DNA of 64,000 bases from Syntrophomonas sp. (GCA_016841875.1 JAENYG010000001.1:62001-126000); one strand, 5' to 3'. Positions 24,755 through 33,900 are shown, counted from the first letter of the stretch. Notes: generated by a model from the sequence alone, not told the origin. Numbers and translations: made by a program.

Positions 24755-24779
24755 TAGTAGATAATCCGATTATCTACTA
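24755..24779. promoter_or_regulatory. Perfect dyad operator upstream of the MFS gene
   Basis: TAGTAGATAATC and its exact complement are separated by a single C (12-1-12). The dyad lies 28 bases before the MFS start, and TATAGT at its edge could be a -10. A dimeric repressor site is the natural reading; no regulator gene is adjacent. Confidence 0.55.
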
Positions 24780-24806
24780 GGCATACAGTGAAAAGAGGTT
24801 TATTAA

Positions 24807-26096
24807 TTGAATCCTGTCTTTGAAATACATAAACAGATAAGAAAAGATAAACAGATCTGGAAATTCTGTTTTTATGGATTATTAAAAAATCTTAAGTTCT
24901 TTGAACCCTATTTACTCATTTATTTGATAGACATGGGGATGAGCCTATTTGATATTGGTTTGTTGTATGCTATCAGAGAAGTGGTAGTATATCTATTTGA
25001 AGTACCATCGGGTATAATTGCTGATGCTTATGGTAAGAAGCGGGAGTTGATGTTATGCTTTACATTCTATATCATCTCTTTTATTATCTTCTTTTTTTCC
25101 GGCACTCTTTTAATGCTGGCTGGAGCTATGATATTCTTTGGTCTGGGTGAGGCTTTTCGCTCCGGCACTCATAAAGCTATGATACTAACCTATCTGGAGC
25201 AAAAAGGGTGGTTCAATCATAAAACCTTTGTTTACGGCCGTACCCGTTCATTTTCTTTGATCGGTTCTTCTATCTCGGCATTTGTATCGATTGTTTTCGT
25301 ATTAAGCCTGCCTGAATTACGCTGGCTGTTCCTGGTCTGTATCCTCCCTTATATCCTGGATTTCATATTGATAGCCTCATACCCGGACAGCCTGGATGAA
25401 AGGATGGAGAGTACAGTAAGTATGAAAGGGTTCTTCATAACCGGTGTGGATAAGCTTAAAAGCATCCGCGGCAATGCTGTGCTGTGCAGGGTACTCTTAA
25501 GTTCATCTCTGTATGACAGCATCTTTAAGAGCATAAAAGACTATATACAACCGATCATGGTATCCATGGTTTTAACCGCTGGTGCGGTAAGCCTGGGGCA
25601 ATTCAGCCAGGAAGACCGGGTGAACGTTTATCTGGGCATTATTTATGGAGTTTTTTATATCTTTAGTTCTATCGCATCTAAAAATGTTTACCGTTTAAAT
25701 AATCTGGCCACTTCTGGTACTCTTATGTCCGTTTTTTTTGATATTATGGGAGTTACGGCCTTGATACTATATCTGGCTATTACCAGCAGCCTCACCACCC
25801 TGGTGGTGATCATCTTCTTTATCCTCTATGTGGCTAAAGACGCCCGGAGACCGTTATTTCTGGATGTGTGCGCAGATAATATGAACAAAGACGAACGCGC
25901 TACCGCTATGTCTGTGGACAGCATGTTTACCGCTGTTTTCATGGTAATACTGGCTCCCCTTTTCGGTTATGTTGCGGACCAGTTCTCTATCGCGACGCTC
26001 TTCCTGCTGATCGGCATCCTTATACTCGTCTTGAACCGTTTCCTAAATCTGTCATCTTCAGAATACATCGATTATCCCAATGATTATGGGGTCTAA
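24807..26096 (+). CDS. Major facilitator superfamily transporter
   Basis: A 429-aa integral membrane protein with about 12 hydrophobic segments. The MFS loop 2-3 motif appears as VPSGIIADAYGKKREL (about residue 70). A distal ADNMNKDERATAMSVDSM segment resembles the corresponding loop in drug-efflux-like carriers. The start is the TTG at 24807 with AGAGG upstream. It is single, with a perfect dyad overlapping its presumed promoter, so substrate-induced expression is likely. The substrate cannot be inferred. Confidence 0.85.
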   Translation: MNPVFEIHKQIRKDKQIWKFCFYGLLKNLKFFEPYLLIYLIDMGMSLFDIGLLYAIREVVVYLFEVPSGIIADAYGKKRELMLCFTFYIISFIIFFFSGTLLMLAGAMIFFGLGEAFRSGTHKAMILTYLEQKGWFNHKTFVYGRTRSFSLIGSSISAFVSIVFVLSLPELRWLFLVCILPYILDFILIASYPDSLDERMESTVSMKGFFITGVDKLKSIRGNAVLCRVLLSSSLYDSIFKSIKDYIQPIMVSMVLTAGAVSLGQFSQEDRVNVYLGIIYGVFYIFSSIASKNVYRLNNLATSGTLMSVFFDIMGVTALILYLAITSSLTTLVVIIFFILYVAKDARRPLFLDVCADNMNKDERATAMSVDSMFTAVFMVILAPLFGYVADQFSIATLFLLIGILILVLNRFLNLSSSEYIDYPNDYGV

Positions 26097-26157
26097 CGTC
26101 TCTCATGACGGTCTTCTGATACGTTTCAGAGGCCATCCCCGACATTTGAAAGCTTAT

Positions 26158-27045
26158 TTACTCCAGGCATTCTCTCACCCTTAATACCAGCAGCTTAACA
26201 CAAAGACGAATGTTTTCGGGGGTATAAATCATCAGGTCATCCCGGTAGTAACGTTTATACAAGCGGCTTTCGATCTCTGCTGTTTCCAGTCCATCCTCCA
26301 GCATACGCCGAATACATTTAAAAGCCTTTTGGGCCGATTCCAGAGCCCGACGATAGAATAGATGAACTGATATTCCAGTCCATATCTCTCCATGAGGCAG
26401 GGCCAGGATACGGGTAGGATAAGTACTCATCCTCTCTATACTCTCTAAATATATTTCATAGTTCTGAAAGAATATCGGAAAAATAAAATCGTCTCTGATC
26501 TGGTATCCTCCGGCATCAGAAAGACACATCAGCTGTTCCTGTTTGTGATAAACAGCTATAGAGCCCGGGCTGTGCCCCGGCGTCTCCATTACTTTCAGGG
26601 CTGTACCGCGGTCAATTTCAATAACATCGCCATCACCCATATACTCGTCTATTTGGATGGCGTCAACTTGAGGGGAAACTGGTTCATCGTTTATAAGTCC
26701 TCGTTTTTTCAGCACCATAGACATTTTTTCATCCTGTTGGAAAAAATCTTTGATAACTGCAGCTTTGTTAAGTACCCTGGCTGTTTGGGGGGTAGCTGCA
26801 ACGGGTACCTGGGGAAACATTTCTCTTAACCCTGGTATGCCGCAGACATGGTCAAAGTGTTCATGCATAGCTAGTATGCGGTGAATCTCAGGTGGTCTCT
26901 GCAGCTGCTGCCAGTCCTGCCGAAAACTCATAACCCCTCCTGTGACACCGCATTCGATGAGAACTGCCCGTTCCCTTCCCACTATGAAATAATTGAAGTG
27001 CCGGTTACCCATCATCAGGACATTATCTGAAAGCTTTCGTATCAT
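26158..27045 (-). CDS. MBL-fold metallo-hydrolase
   Basis: A 295-aa metallo-beta-lactamase-fold enzyme. The two-metal motif is AMHEHFDHVCG (HXHXDH), with further ligands in ETPGHSPGSIAVY and CLSDAGG and the late His in LPHGEIWTG. It is the third gene of a TetR-thioesterase-hydrolase unit (45 bases after the thioesterase), and a paralogue lies at 28410-29294. The shared N-terminus (LSDNVLMMGNRHFNYFIVG) shows the two are a recent family. A thioester or lactone substrate would fit the neighbours but is not proven. Confidence 0.85.
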   Translation of the reverse strand: MIRKLSDNVLMMGNRHFNYFIVGRERAVLIECGVTGGVMSFRQDWQQLQRPPEIHRILAMHEHFDHVCGIPGLREMFPQVPVAATPQTARVLNKAAVIKDFFQQDEKMSMVLKKRGLINDEPVSPQVDAIQIDEYMGDGDVIEIDRGTALKVMETPGHSPGSIAVYHKQEQLMCLSDAGGYQIRDDFIFPIFFQNYEIYLESIERMSTYPTRILALPHGEIWTGISVHLFYRRALESAQKAFKCIRRMLEDGLETAEIESRLYKRYYRDDLMIYTPENIRLCVKLLVLRVRECLE

Positions 27046-27090
27046 ACGAAATAACTCCTCCCCTGTAAATACATATAGACAACTCTTTAT

Positions 27091-27579
27091 CTAGTCCACC
27101 ATGAATTTGGGTGGTATATCCTGCAGGCTGCTGAATTCAGCAGCCTGTTTAATGGTCTGCATCCCTGGTACTATCATCATTTTCGATACCGCATGGGCCA
27201 GCAAGCGCCCATCGCTATTATATATAGAGGCCTCAGTCAGACTTATAGTACGACCGGCTCTTATCAATTCTCCCCGAATATGCAGCTCACCGTCTTTAGC
27301 TGGTGCCAGCATATTAACACTTAGATCCAGTGAAGTCATGCCGGCATCCTCGTCTACTGAGGCGTAAGCAGCCCAATAAGCAGCTGAATCCAGCATAGAA
27401 GCATAAGCTCCTCCATGAATGCCTCCAAAGGGAGTAAAATGCTTTTCGCTCACCTCAGCGGTCATAATCGAATAACTCTGGCCAATCTCCTGGACTGCTA
27501 TCGACAGCAGCTTAAAATATGGAGCATTATTTAGCATCTGAATAACCCGCGCTACATGCTCTGGATTTAGTCTTCTCAT
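27091..27579 (-). CDS. PaaI-type hotdog thioesterase
   Basis: A 162-aa protein of the hotdog fold. The motif GGIHGGAYASMLDSAAYWAA carries the acidic residue of the PaaI group, and SLDLSVNMLAPAKDGELHIRGE follows as in the family. The ATG at 27579 has AAAGGGGA 7 bases upstream; the longer frame starts without a site. It probably hydrolyses an acyl- or aryl-CoA. It lies between the TetR regulator and a metallo-hydrolase in one transcription unit. Confidence 0.85.
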   Translation of the reverse strand: MRRLNPEHVARVIQMLNNAPYFKLLSIAVQEIGQSYSIMTAEVSEKHFTPFGGIHGGAYASMLDSAAYWAAYASVDEDAGMTSLDLSVNMLAPAKDGELHIRGELIRAGRTISLTEASIYNSDGRLLAHAVSKMMIVPGMQTIKQAAEFSSLQDIPPKFMVD

Positions 27580-27640
27580 AGGCGTCCCCTTTCCCATTTA
27601 TCGCTATTGAACCTGGAATTTTCTGCCTAGATACTTCTGC

Positions 27641-28234
27641 TCATATCAACATGCCTGCTGCCAGGGATTCGTGAAAGGATAAGACTAACTCGGTCATTTC
27701 TTCGGTATCTATTTCATCCAATACGATCCATCTATATACTGCGTATTTGATAGACCCCAGAATAGCATGTGCTACGGGAAGTACTGGCTGATCCTTAAAA
27801 ATACCCTTCTCAATTCCATATCTAATGTTATTAGAGCTGTACCTGATAAAACGCTGATCAAAGCAGTTTAAAAAACTGTCTATCTGAGCACTTATACCTG
27901 CCGACCGGCTGTATATCTCAGCCATTTGCTGATTTTCGATAAATACTTCCAGTACTACTCGTTTACTTTCAATAAAACGTAAAGCGAGGTTCTCCTGGGT
28001 GGTATAAAAATCATTCACCCGTCTGACGATAGTATCCAGGAATTCTGCTAAGAGAGTTTTCAATATCTCCTCCCGGCTTTGGAAGTAACGATAAAAAGTA
28101 CTTGCGCCATAACCGGAAGATTCTATAATATCCCTTACACTGGTGTTGATGTACCCTTTTTCTAAAAACAGCTGCATAGAACAGTCCAGGATACGTTCCC
28201 GCTTGATCTGCATCTTATCATTTTTCCCGGGCAT
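27641..28234 (-). CDS. TetR-family transcriptional regulator
   Basis: A 197-aa repressor. The N-terminal helix-turn-helix reads RERILDCSMQLFLEKGYI with SVRDIIESSGYGASTFYRYF. The C-terminal ligand domain carries no recognisable signature. The ATG at 28234 follows GGAGG by 9 bases. A GGAACG-GT-CGTTCC dyad lies 20 bases before the start, so autorepression of the regulator-thioesterase-hydrolase operon is likely. An acyl-CoA ligand (FadR-like) would fit the enzymes it precedes; this is inference. Confidence 0.9.
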   Translation of the reverse strand: MPGKNDKMQIKRERILDCSMQLFLEKGYINTSVRDIIESSGYGASTFYRYFQSREEILKTLLAEFLDTIVRRVNDFYTTQENLALRFIESKRVVLEVFIENQQMAEIYSRSAGISAQIDSFLNCFDQRFIRYSSNNIRYGIEKGIFKDQPVLPVAHAILGSIKYAVYRWIVLDEIDTEEMTELVLSFHESLAAGMLI

Positions 28235-28253
28235 ATCGCACCGCCTCCAATAC

Positions 28254-28267
28254 GGAACGGTCGTTCC
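28254..28267. promoter_or_regulatory. Candidate TetR operator
   Basis: GGAACGGTCGTTCC has 6-bp perfect arms with a 2-base centre. It is immediately upstream of the tetR-type gene's ribosome site. Confidence 0.6.
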
Positions 28268-28345
28268 TTTTTTAATTATTATATTAATACATTTTTTATA
28301 AAATAACCACATTTTTGCATTGTTCCCATTGCTTGCCCAGGACGC

Positions 28346-28383
28346 AAAAAACCCTGCGAAGATTAAATCAACGCAGGGTTTTT
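28346..28383. terminator. Bidirectional terminator
   Basis: A 12-bp stem (AAAAACCCTGCG / CGCAGGGTTTTT) with T/A runs on both sides. It ends the minus-strand hydrolase at 28410-29294 and separates it from the TetR unit. Confidence 0.8.
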
Positions 28384-28409
28384 ATACTGAACATTATTGG
28401 TATCGTTAT

Positions 28410-29294
28410 CTAGAGTTTTCTTTTAACACTCTCTATTAAGAGAGACATAGCTCCTGTCATCATATCTACCGGGTAATAAGATAATCCATCCTTGATAAAC
28501 CTTTCATAGAGCTCAGCAGCTATTACATTTTCTTCAATACCCTCATCCAATTTATTCTTGATTAGATCAAAACAGCGAACTGCCGCTGCCAGACTTTCAT
28601 TGTAGAATGGTTCTACTTCTTTTCCCACCGGAATATCCCCGTGTGCCACCCCGGCTACCCGGGTTGGGTATGACATCAACTTCTTTATAGTATTCACATA
28701 GAGATCATAATCCTGAAAAAACACCGGTGATATTTGCTTATCAGCGCCTTGAATACCAGCTGCATCTGAAATAAACATTACCTGATCCCGCTCCAGATAG
28801 GCAGATATTGAGCAGATGCTGTGTCCGGGGGCGTCTATAATCTCCAATTTCAGTCCCCCACCCAGTTCTATGGTGTCTCCATCCCCTACAGCTATATCTA
28901 CTGCAATTATTTCAGCTCCTGGTGGTTCCGGTTTTTTGTCCAGCAGACCACTCTTGAGGTAATTATCGCTTACTACCTGGTCATATTCAAACAATCCCTT
29001 TACAAGCCGGTCTTTCCCCAGTAATTTCTGCCCGGTTTTACTGGCCACCACCAGCGCCTCCGGGAACATCCTCTTCAAGGCCGGAATACCGCAGGCATGA
29101 TCGAAATGCGAGTGCAGTGCTATCAAGTATTTTATATCCGGTTTATCCTCCAAGTCTATCCACTGCCGGGCCAGAATCGCTGCCCCGGCGCTGGTCCCGC
29201 ATTCCACTAGGGCCGCTTCTTTTTGTCCAACTACATAATAATTGAAATAGCCATTCCCCAACAACATCACATTTTCCGTAAGCTTTTTCATCAT
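28410..29294 (-). CDS. MBL-fold metallo-hydrolase (paralogue)
   Basis: A 294-aa relative of the hydrolase at 26158-27045. The metal motif is ALHSHFDHACG, with DAPGHSICSISAY, FISDAAG and VAHGDIPVG. The ATG at 29294 follows GGGAGGAGG; the open frame extends 26 codons further without a site. It has its own terminator and lies upstream of the TetR operon. Differences from the paralogue around the third ligand (SICSI for SPGSI) suggest a different substrate. Confidence 0.85.
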   Translation of the reverse strand: MMKKLTENVMLLGNGYFNYYVVGQKEAALVECGTSAGAAILARQWIDLEDKPDIKYLIALHSHFDHACGIPALKRMFPEALVVASKTGQKLLGKDRLVKGLFEYDQVVSDNYLKSGLLDKKPEPPGAEIIAVDIAVGDGDTIELGGGLKLEIIDAPGHSICSISAYLERDQVMFISDAAGIQGADKQISPVFFQDYDLYVNTIKKLMSYPTRVAGVAHGDIPVGKEVEPFYNESLAAAVRCFDLIKNKLDEGIEENVIAAELYERFIKDGLSYYPVDMMTGAMSLLIESVKRKL

Positions 29295-29413
29295 TTTCCT
29301 CCTCCCTCTATGTACACCACATACCAGATCTATGCCTATGGCAAGCAATATCCATCTATACCTAATTACCATATTACTATAATTCCCCTAAAAAAATCAT
29401 TTATTTATTAACA

Positions 29414-29425
29414 TACGGTACCGTA
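29414..29425. promoter_or_regulatory. 12-bp palindrome in divergent intergenic region
   Basis: TACGGTACCGTA is a perfect palindrome between the minus-strand hydrolase and the plus-strand membrane gene. It is a possible operator; its half-site differs from the TetR dyad at 28254-28267. Confidence 0.35.
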
Positions 29426-29529
29426 GGGGCACAGTCTAAATTTAAGCAGCAGATGTTAACTTGATGTATAATAAATCTGTCTTATTGAATGGCATCGATC
29501 TTATACTGCTAAAGAATGGAAGCTGGAAT

Positions 29530-29946
29530 ATGCTAGAAATACTGTCCCGAGGGGCTAAAAAGGGATTAAATTTGACCTGGGAACTAGTTATAAAGATAGT
29601 ACTGCCTGTCTATGTAATTGTCTCCCTGCTTAATTATACGCCAGTCATACCCTGGCTATCGGACTCGCTATCCCCTTTCATGAGTCTTCTGGGATTGCCG
29701 GGAGAAGCGGCCCTGCCACTGGTACTGGGAGCCCTGGTCAGCTTTTACGCTGGGGTGGGAGCAGTAGTGCCTCTGGGCCTCGGCCCCAGAGAACTAACTA
29801 TTGTGGCAGCCATGCTGCTGTTAGCCCATGACCTTCCCGTGGAAGCCGCAGTAAGCAAGAAAAGCGGCAGCAGAATCACTTCGCTTATAATTATTCGTAT
29901 AATAGCAGCTTGTGTCTTCGGAATAGGAATTAATTTTATTTTATAG
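29530..29946 (+). CDS. Nucleoside-recognition (Gate) domain membrane protein, first of pair
   Basis: A 138-aa protein with four hydrophobic segments, including VIKIVLPVYVIVSLLNY and LPLVLGALVSFYAGVGAV. Sequence and size fit the half-length Gate/nucleoside-recognition proteins (SpmA/SpmB and YjiG/YjiH-like pairs). The ATG at 29530 is preferred; an upstream TTG-ATG at 29461 is in frame. It is followed after 12 bases by a second protein of the same type, so the two probably form one carrier or channel. The transported compound is unknown. Confidence 0.7.
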   Translation: MLEILSRGAKKGLNLTWELVIKIVLPVYVIVSLLNYTPVIPWLSDSLSPFMSLLGLPGEAALPLVLGALVSFYAGVGAVVPLGLGPRELTIVAAMLLLAHDLPVEAAVSKKSGSRITSLIIIRIIAACVFGIGINFIL

Positions 29947-29958
29947 TGGAGATAAATA

Positions 29959-30417
29959 ATGACAGCCATTGCTTGGGAAATCTTTAAAAACAGCCTAAAA
30001 CTAGTAGTAGAACTCGGATTCATCATAACTTCGGTGATGATTGCGGTTGAGCTTATGCAGGAATATAAGATTCTGCATCGTTTGACTGGCCTGGCCTCAC
30101 CGATTACCCGGATGCTGAAACTGCCGCAAGCCGGCAACCTGCCTCTGCTGGCCGGCACCTTCATAGGTATAAGTTATGGCGCTGCAGTAATCATCGACTC
30201 GGGACGCAGCGGGTACCTGGATGCGGACGAAATATACCTTATCAACCTATTTTTAGTAATCTGCCACAGCCTGGTGGAAGATACTATTATCTGGATGGCT
30301 CTAGGGGCCTTTATTATTCCGGTTCAAATAGCCCGGCTAATTGCAGCCCTGACCATCTGTTATGCAGCCTCCTGCCTGATTTCCAAACAAATTGTCAATG
30401 GGGACGGTTCTTTTTGA
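29959..30417 (+). CDS. Nucleoside-recognition (Gate) domain membrane protein, second of pair
   Basis: A 152-aa protein with about four membrane segments (LVVELGFIITSVMIAVELM, LPLLAGTFIGISYGAAVI, LINLFLVICHSLVEDTII). The CHSLVEDT segment is characteristic of the family. It pairs with the preceding gene. Its last codons and stop lie inside a GGGGACGGTTC-type palindromic repeat, so the repeat has inserted at, or rewritten, the gene's end. Confidence 0.7.
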   Translation: MTAIAWEIFKNSLKLVVELGFIITSVMIAVELMQEYKILHRLTGLASPITRMLKLPQAGNLPLLAGTFIGISYGAAVIIDSGRSGYLDADEIYLINLFLVICHSLVEDTIIWMALGAFIIPVQIARLIAALTICYAASCLISKQIVNGDGSF

Positions 30418-30481
30418 CAAGTTTTTTCAATTTTTTGTTGTCAAATGGAACCGTCCCCTTCGACAAGAACCGTCTCCATTG
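30397..30481. repeat. Nested GGGGACGGTTC palindrome
   Basis: GGGGACGGTTC (30400-30410) pairs with GAACCGTCCCC (30448-30458), and the wider CAATGGGGACGGTTC pairs with a second GAACCGTCTCCATTG (to 30481). Two overlapping inverted repeats share one left arm. Half of the same element recurs at 41348-41374. Confidence 0.75.
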
Positions 30482-30546
30482 ATACCCGGGAATAATACCA
30501 CTAATTAACAGGTAATGAAATATACTGCTTTAAACAAACTATATCT

Positions 30547-31062
30547 ATGATGAAAAGATTTATTATCTATGGTTTCGTGGGTTGGATATTTGAAATAGTA
30601 TTTACCGGTACCGGTTCCCTGCTGCGGGGCTCGCTGAGCCTGACCGGATACACCTACCTGTGGATGTTTCCCATCTACGGCATGGCGGTATTATTGGAGC
30701 CGGTGCATGACAGAATCAGGTCAGCTCCCTGGCCGATCCGGGGAATCATTTGGGTTTCTTTAATATTCTTTATCGAATATATTAGCGGATGGCTGCTCAG
30801 CAATGTTATAGGCTTCTGCCCCTGGGATTATTCAGGCTTTAGTCCCTATGTGGTGGATGGCTTTATCCGTTTGGATTTTTTCCCCTTCTGGTTCATAGCC
30901 GGTCTTTTATTCGAAAACATTCACGATTTTCTGGATTCCATCAGCATTCGTTATCCATCAACTGCATTATTGAAACCTGATCTCGATTATGATATGGAAA
31001 AACATGGACAAAAAAGAAGCCTTGAAGAGCCAAGGCTAAAAAAAAGGAAAGTTATTGATTAA
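30547..31062 (+). CDS. Membrane protein of the putative ABC-transporter type IV (CmpB) family
   Basis: A 171-aa protein with four hydrophobic segments. YGFVGWIFEIVFTGTG, then FPIYGMAVLLEPVHD and WDYSGFSPYVVDG match the short membrane-protein family called ABC_trans_CmpB. The role of this family is not established and no ATP-binding partner is nearby. The C-terminal tail (KRSLEEPRLKKRK) is strongly basic. The start ATG has no strong ribosome site. Confidence 0.65.
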   Translation: MMKRFIIYGFVGWIFEIVFTGTGSLLRGSLSLTGYTYLWMFPIYGMAVLLEPVHDRIRSAPWPIRGIIWVSLIFFIEYISGWLLSNVIGFCPWDYSGFSPYVVDGFIRLDFFPFWFIAGLLFENIHDFLDSISIRYPSTALLKPDLDYDMEKHGQKRSLEEPRLKKRKVID

Positions 31063-31219
31063 AAGCATCTCATCTCCTGCCTGAGCAGACAGGTATATAA
31101 AATGAGGGACCGACCTGAAAACTCAAATTCTTTCCCTCATCCCCCAGCACCTGTGCCTAACCCCATTATATAACTTAAAGAGCGGCAGATGTCGGGCCAA
31201 ATGCTGGCAAATAATCTGG

Positions 31220-31426
31220 TCAGTGATGGGTCCCTTCGACACCCCCGCAGGTAAAATATCCTAAAATTTCAACATTATCACCGTACTGCTCAAAATGCTG
31301 GCGCCGTTTATTAAAAGCCTTAAAACAGGCAATACCCGGGCATACCTCGGCCACGGTCTCACACCTTACAATCGCAATACGGGTCTTTTCTTTATCATCC
31401 GCGCTTTTTTCGGCAAACTTAATATA
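31220..31426 (-). pseudogene. Truncated CGGC-domain gene
   Basis: A frame bounded by stops at both ends, with no start codon, reads TRIAIVRCETVAEVCPGI, then ACFKAFNKRRQHFEQYG and VEILGYFTCGGVEG. This matches the N-terminal two-thirds of CGGC-domain proteins (putative metal-binding), but the namesake motif is CGGV and the frame stops five codons later. Start and C-terminal half are missing, so it is a relic. The rest of 31063-31578 shows no other gene. Confidence 0.7.
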
Positions 31427-31578
31427 TTAAGAAAAGTCCGTAATTGAGGCACACCTGATTACGTTCTGTTTCATTTACATCTAATGAAAGCGTTATATTT
31501 AAACGATATTATATAAAGTACCACTTGATACATTTACAGGAAAATTTTCATGTTAATACAATACAATGGAGGCTAGAC

Positions 31579-33900
31579 ATGCATACCATTAATACATATT
31601 ACAAAAATCAGCATGGTTTGATACAGTTCGTTAACGACCATAGAGACATACTATTAGACCCAAACAATAAAGCTGTTCTGGTACAAGTTTTTGCCGGTAT
31701 TGCTGATAAAAATTTCCTGATTGCCATATCAAAACAGATTCGCGAGTTGATTCCTCAGGCTCAAATTATTGGCGCAACCACCAATGGAGAGATAATAAAC
31801 GGAGTGGTAAGCGGGTTAACCATCGTGCTTTCATTTTCTGTTTTTCAATACAGTGATGTTCAGGTAGTTTTCATGGACAAGAATGGTGTTACTGACCATG
31901 AGTTGGGTCGATCGATCGCATCCAGGCTAAACCTTGATCAAGCAAAGGTATTGATTCTGTTTGCGACCGGGGTGACAGTAAATGGCACTGAATTGATAAA
32001 AGGGGTTCAATCGGTGAGTGCTTGCTTACCGGTAGCGGGAGGTATTGCAGGAGACAATCTTAACAATAAACAATGTTTTGTATTTGGCAATCAAGACATA
32101 ACGGATTGCGGGGTGGTGGGGGCCCTTCTCAAGGGCCAAGGTTTAACGGTTATCCGGCACAGTCACCTGGGCTGGCAGCCCATAGGCAAAGAAATGACGA
32201 TCACCCGATCTGAAGGTTCAAGGGTATATTCGATTGATCATATACCGGCATATGAGCTTTACCGCCACTACCTGGGAGCCAACGAGGAATTCGATATCCT
32301 TAACGGAATTGAATTTCCGCTGACCATCTGCAAGCATGGCCTTGATATTGGCAGATCACCATTTTACCGATATGATGACGATTCACTGGCTTTTTTTGGT
32401 GATATAGCCCCGGGTGAAAAAGTCCGTTTTAGTTTTGGCCACATTAATTTGATTCTCGAACAAATAGAGTCCCTGCTGCAAACCATCCGTCAACAACCGG
32501 TCGAGAGCATATTTGTATATTCCTGTGTTGCCCGCCGAAGCTTTCTTCAGGAGTCTGCCCAGATCGAAACACTTCCGCTGCAAACTATTGCCCCTACGGC
32601 CGGTTTTTTTACCAGCGGCGAATTCTTTCATGTGGATAACAGCAACCAATTACTTAACAATACCATGACTACCATGACCCTATCCGAACCGGGAAGTATC
32701 AAAAAGAATTCTAAACCTCAACGAAATATAGACATTCATCCTGAACCAGTAAATGCCCAGATTACTACAACAGTAGATAACGTTACCACCAGAAACATAG
32801 GAATACTCAGAGCGCTGACCTGCCTTGTCAACACCGTAACGAGTGAACTAAATGAGAGAACCTCCGAACTGCAGATGGCGAATGAACAATTACAATATAC
32901 CAGTATGCATGATGCGCTTACCGGGCTTTATAACCGTGGCTATTTTGAGCAGCAACTGATTCAGCTAGAAGCCGCTTCACCAGGTATCATCATCTGTGAT
33001 GTAGACGGCCTCAAATTGATTAATGACACTTTTGGGCATAATATGGGGGATGCAATTTTAATTGCATCCGCGAACATCTTAAGATCCACATCTGACCCTG
33101 GAACCGTGGTGGCCAGGATTGGCGGAGATGAGTTTTCAATCCTCTTATCCAATATTTCGCGATCCGATATTGAAAAACATTGCCATAGAGTTCGCAGCGC
33201 AGTTGACCTGTATAACCTGGAAAATCCCGCCGTCCCATTAAGTATATCGATTGGTTTTTCCTGCTCGGAAGACGAGTCAACCAGCATCAGGATGCTTTTT
33301 AAGGATGCCGACGATAAGATGTATCGGGAAAAACTGCACCGCAACCAGAGCACTCACAGCGATCTGGTACAGACTTTAATGAGGACTCTCGAAGCAAGGG
33401 ACATTATTACCGAGGATCACAGCCGGCGTTTACAGGATTTATTGCTTGCCTTTGCCCTGCATAGCGGAATTCCCCAGAGTAGTTGGGCTGATTTAGGCCT
33501 ACTGGCCCATTTTCATGACATCGGCAAAGTCGGTATCTCCGACTATGTTCTATTTAAGCCAGGACTGTTAACCCCGGAAGAAAGAAAAGAAATGCAGAGA
33601 CACTGTGAGATCGGCCACCGTATTGCCCGCTCTTCAGCCGATCTTCAGCCTGTCGCCGGCTGGATTTTGAAACACCATGAGTGGTGGAACGGCCAGGGCT
33701 ATCCCCTGGGTTTGAAGGGAACGGATATTCCCCTCGAATGCAGAATGTTGGCTATTGTAGATGCTTACGATGCAATGATTAACGACCGCCCGTACCGTAA
33801 GGCCATGAGTCACCAAAATGCGGTCGATGAAATAAAGCGCTGTGCCGGTATTCAGTTTGATCCGGATTTAGCGGATTTGTTTATAGGCATGATAGAATAA
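31579..33900 (+). CDS. FIST sensor-GGDEF-HD-GYP protein (cyclic-di-GMP turnover)
   Basis: A 773-aa soluble signalling protein; the ATG at 31579 follows GGAGG by 6 bases. Residues about 25-365 are FIST N and C domains (IGATTNGEIINGVV, VAGGIAGDN, FFTSGEFFHVDN), which bind small ligands. A helical linker leads to a GGDEF domain with an intact RIGGDEFSILL (GGDEF at 515-519), predicted to make c-di-GMP. An HD-GYP domain follows (HFHDIGKVGIS with HD at 646-647; HHEWWNGQGYP with GYP near 706), predicted to degrade it. Both active sites look complete, an unusual single-chain arrangement. The gene is monocistronic. Confidence 0.9.
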   Translation: MHTINTYYKNQHGLIQFVNDHRDILLDPNNKAVLVQVFAGIADKNFLIAISKQIRELIPQAQIIGATTNGEIINGVVSGLTIVLSFSVFQYSDVQVVFMDKNGVTDHELGRSIASRLNLDQAKVLILFATGVTVNGTELIKGVQSVSACLPVAGGIAGDNLNNKQCFVFGNQDITDCGVVGALLKGQGLTVIRHSHLGWQPIGKEMTITRSEGSRVYSIDHIPAYELYRHYLGANEEFDILNGIEFPLTICKHGLDIGRSPFYRYDDDSLAFFGDIAPGEKVRFSFGHINLILEQIESLLQTIRQQPVESIFVYSCVARRSFLQESAQIETLPLQTIAPTAGFFTSGEFFHVDNSNQLLNNTMTTMTLSEPGSIKKNSKPQRNIDIHPEPVNAQITTTVDNVTTRNIGILRALTCLVNTVTSELNERTSELQMANEQLQYTSMHDALTGLYNRGYFEQQLIQLEAASPGIIICDVDGLKLINDTFGHNMGDAILIASANILRSTSDPGTVVARIGGDEFSILLSNISRSDIEKHCHRVRSAVDLYNLENPAVPLSISIGFSCSEDESTSIRMLFKDADDKMYREKLHRNQSTHSDLVQTLMRTLEARDIITEDHSRRLQDLLLAFALHSGIPQSSWADLGLLAHFHDIGKVGISDYVLFKPGLLTPEERKEMQRHCEIGHRIARSSADLQPVAGWILKHHEWWNGQGYPLGLKGTDIPLECRMLAIVDAYDAMINDRPYRKAMSHQNAVDEIKRCAGIQFDPDLADLFIGMIE

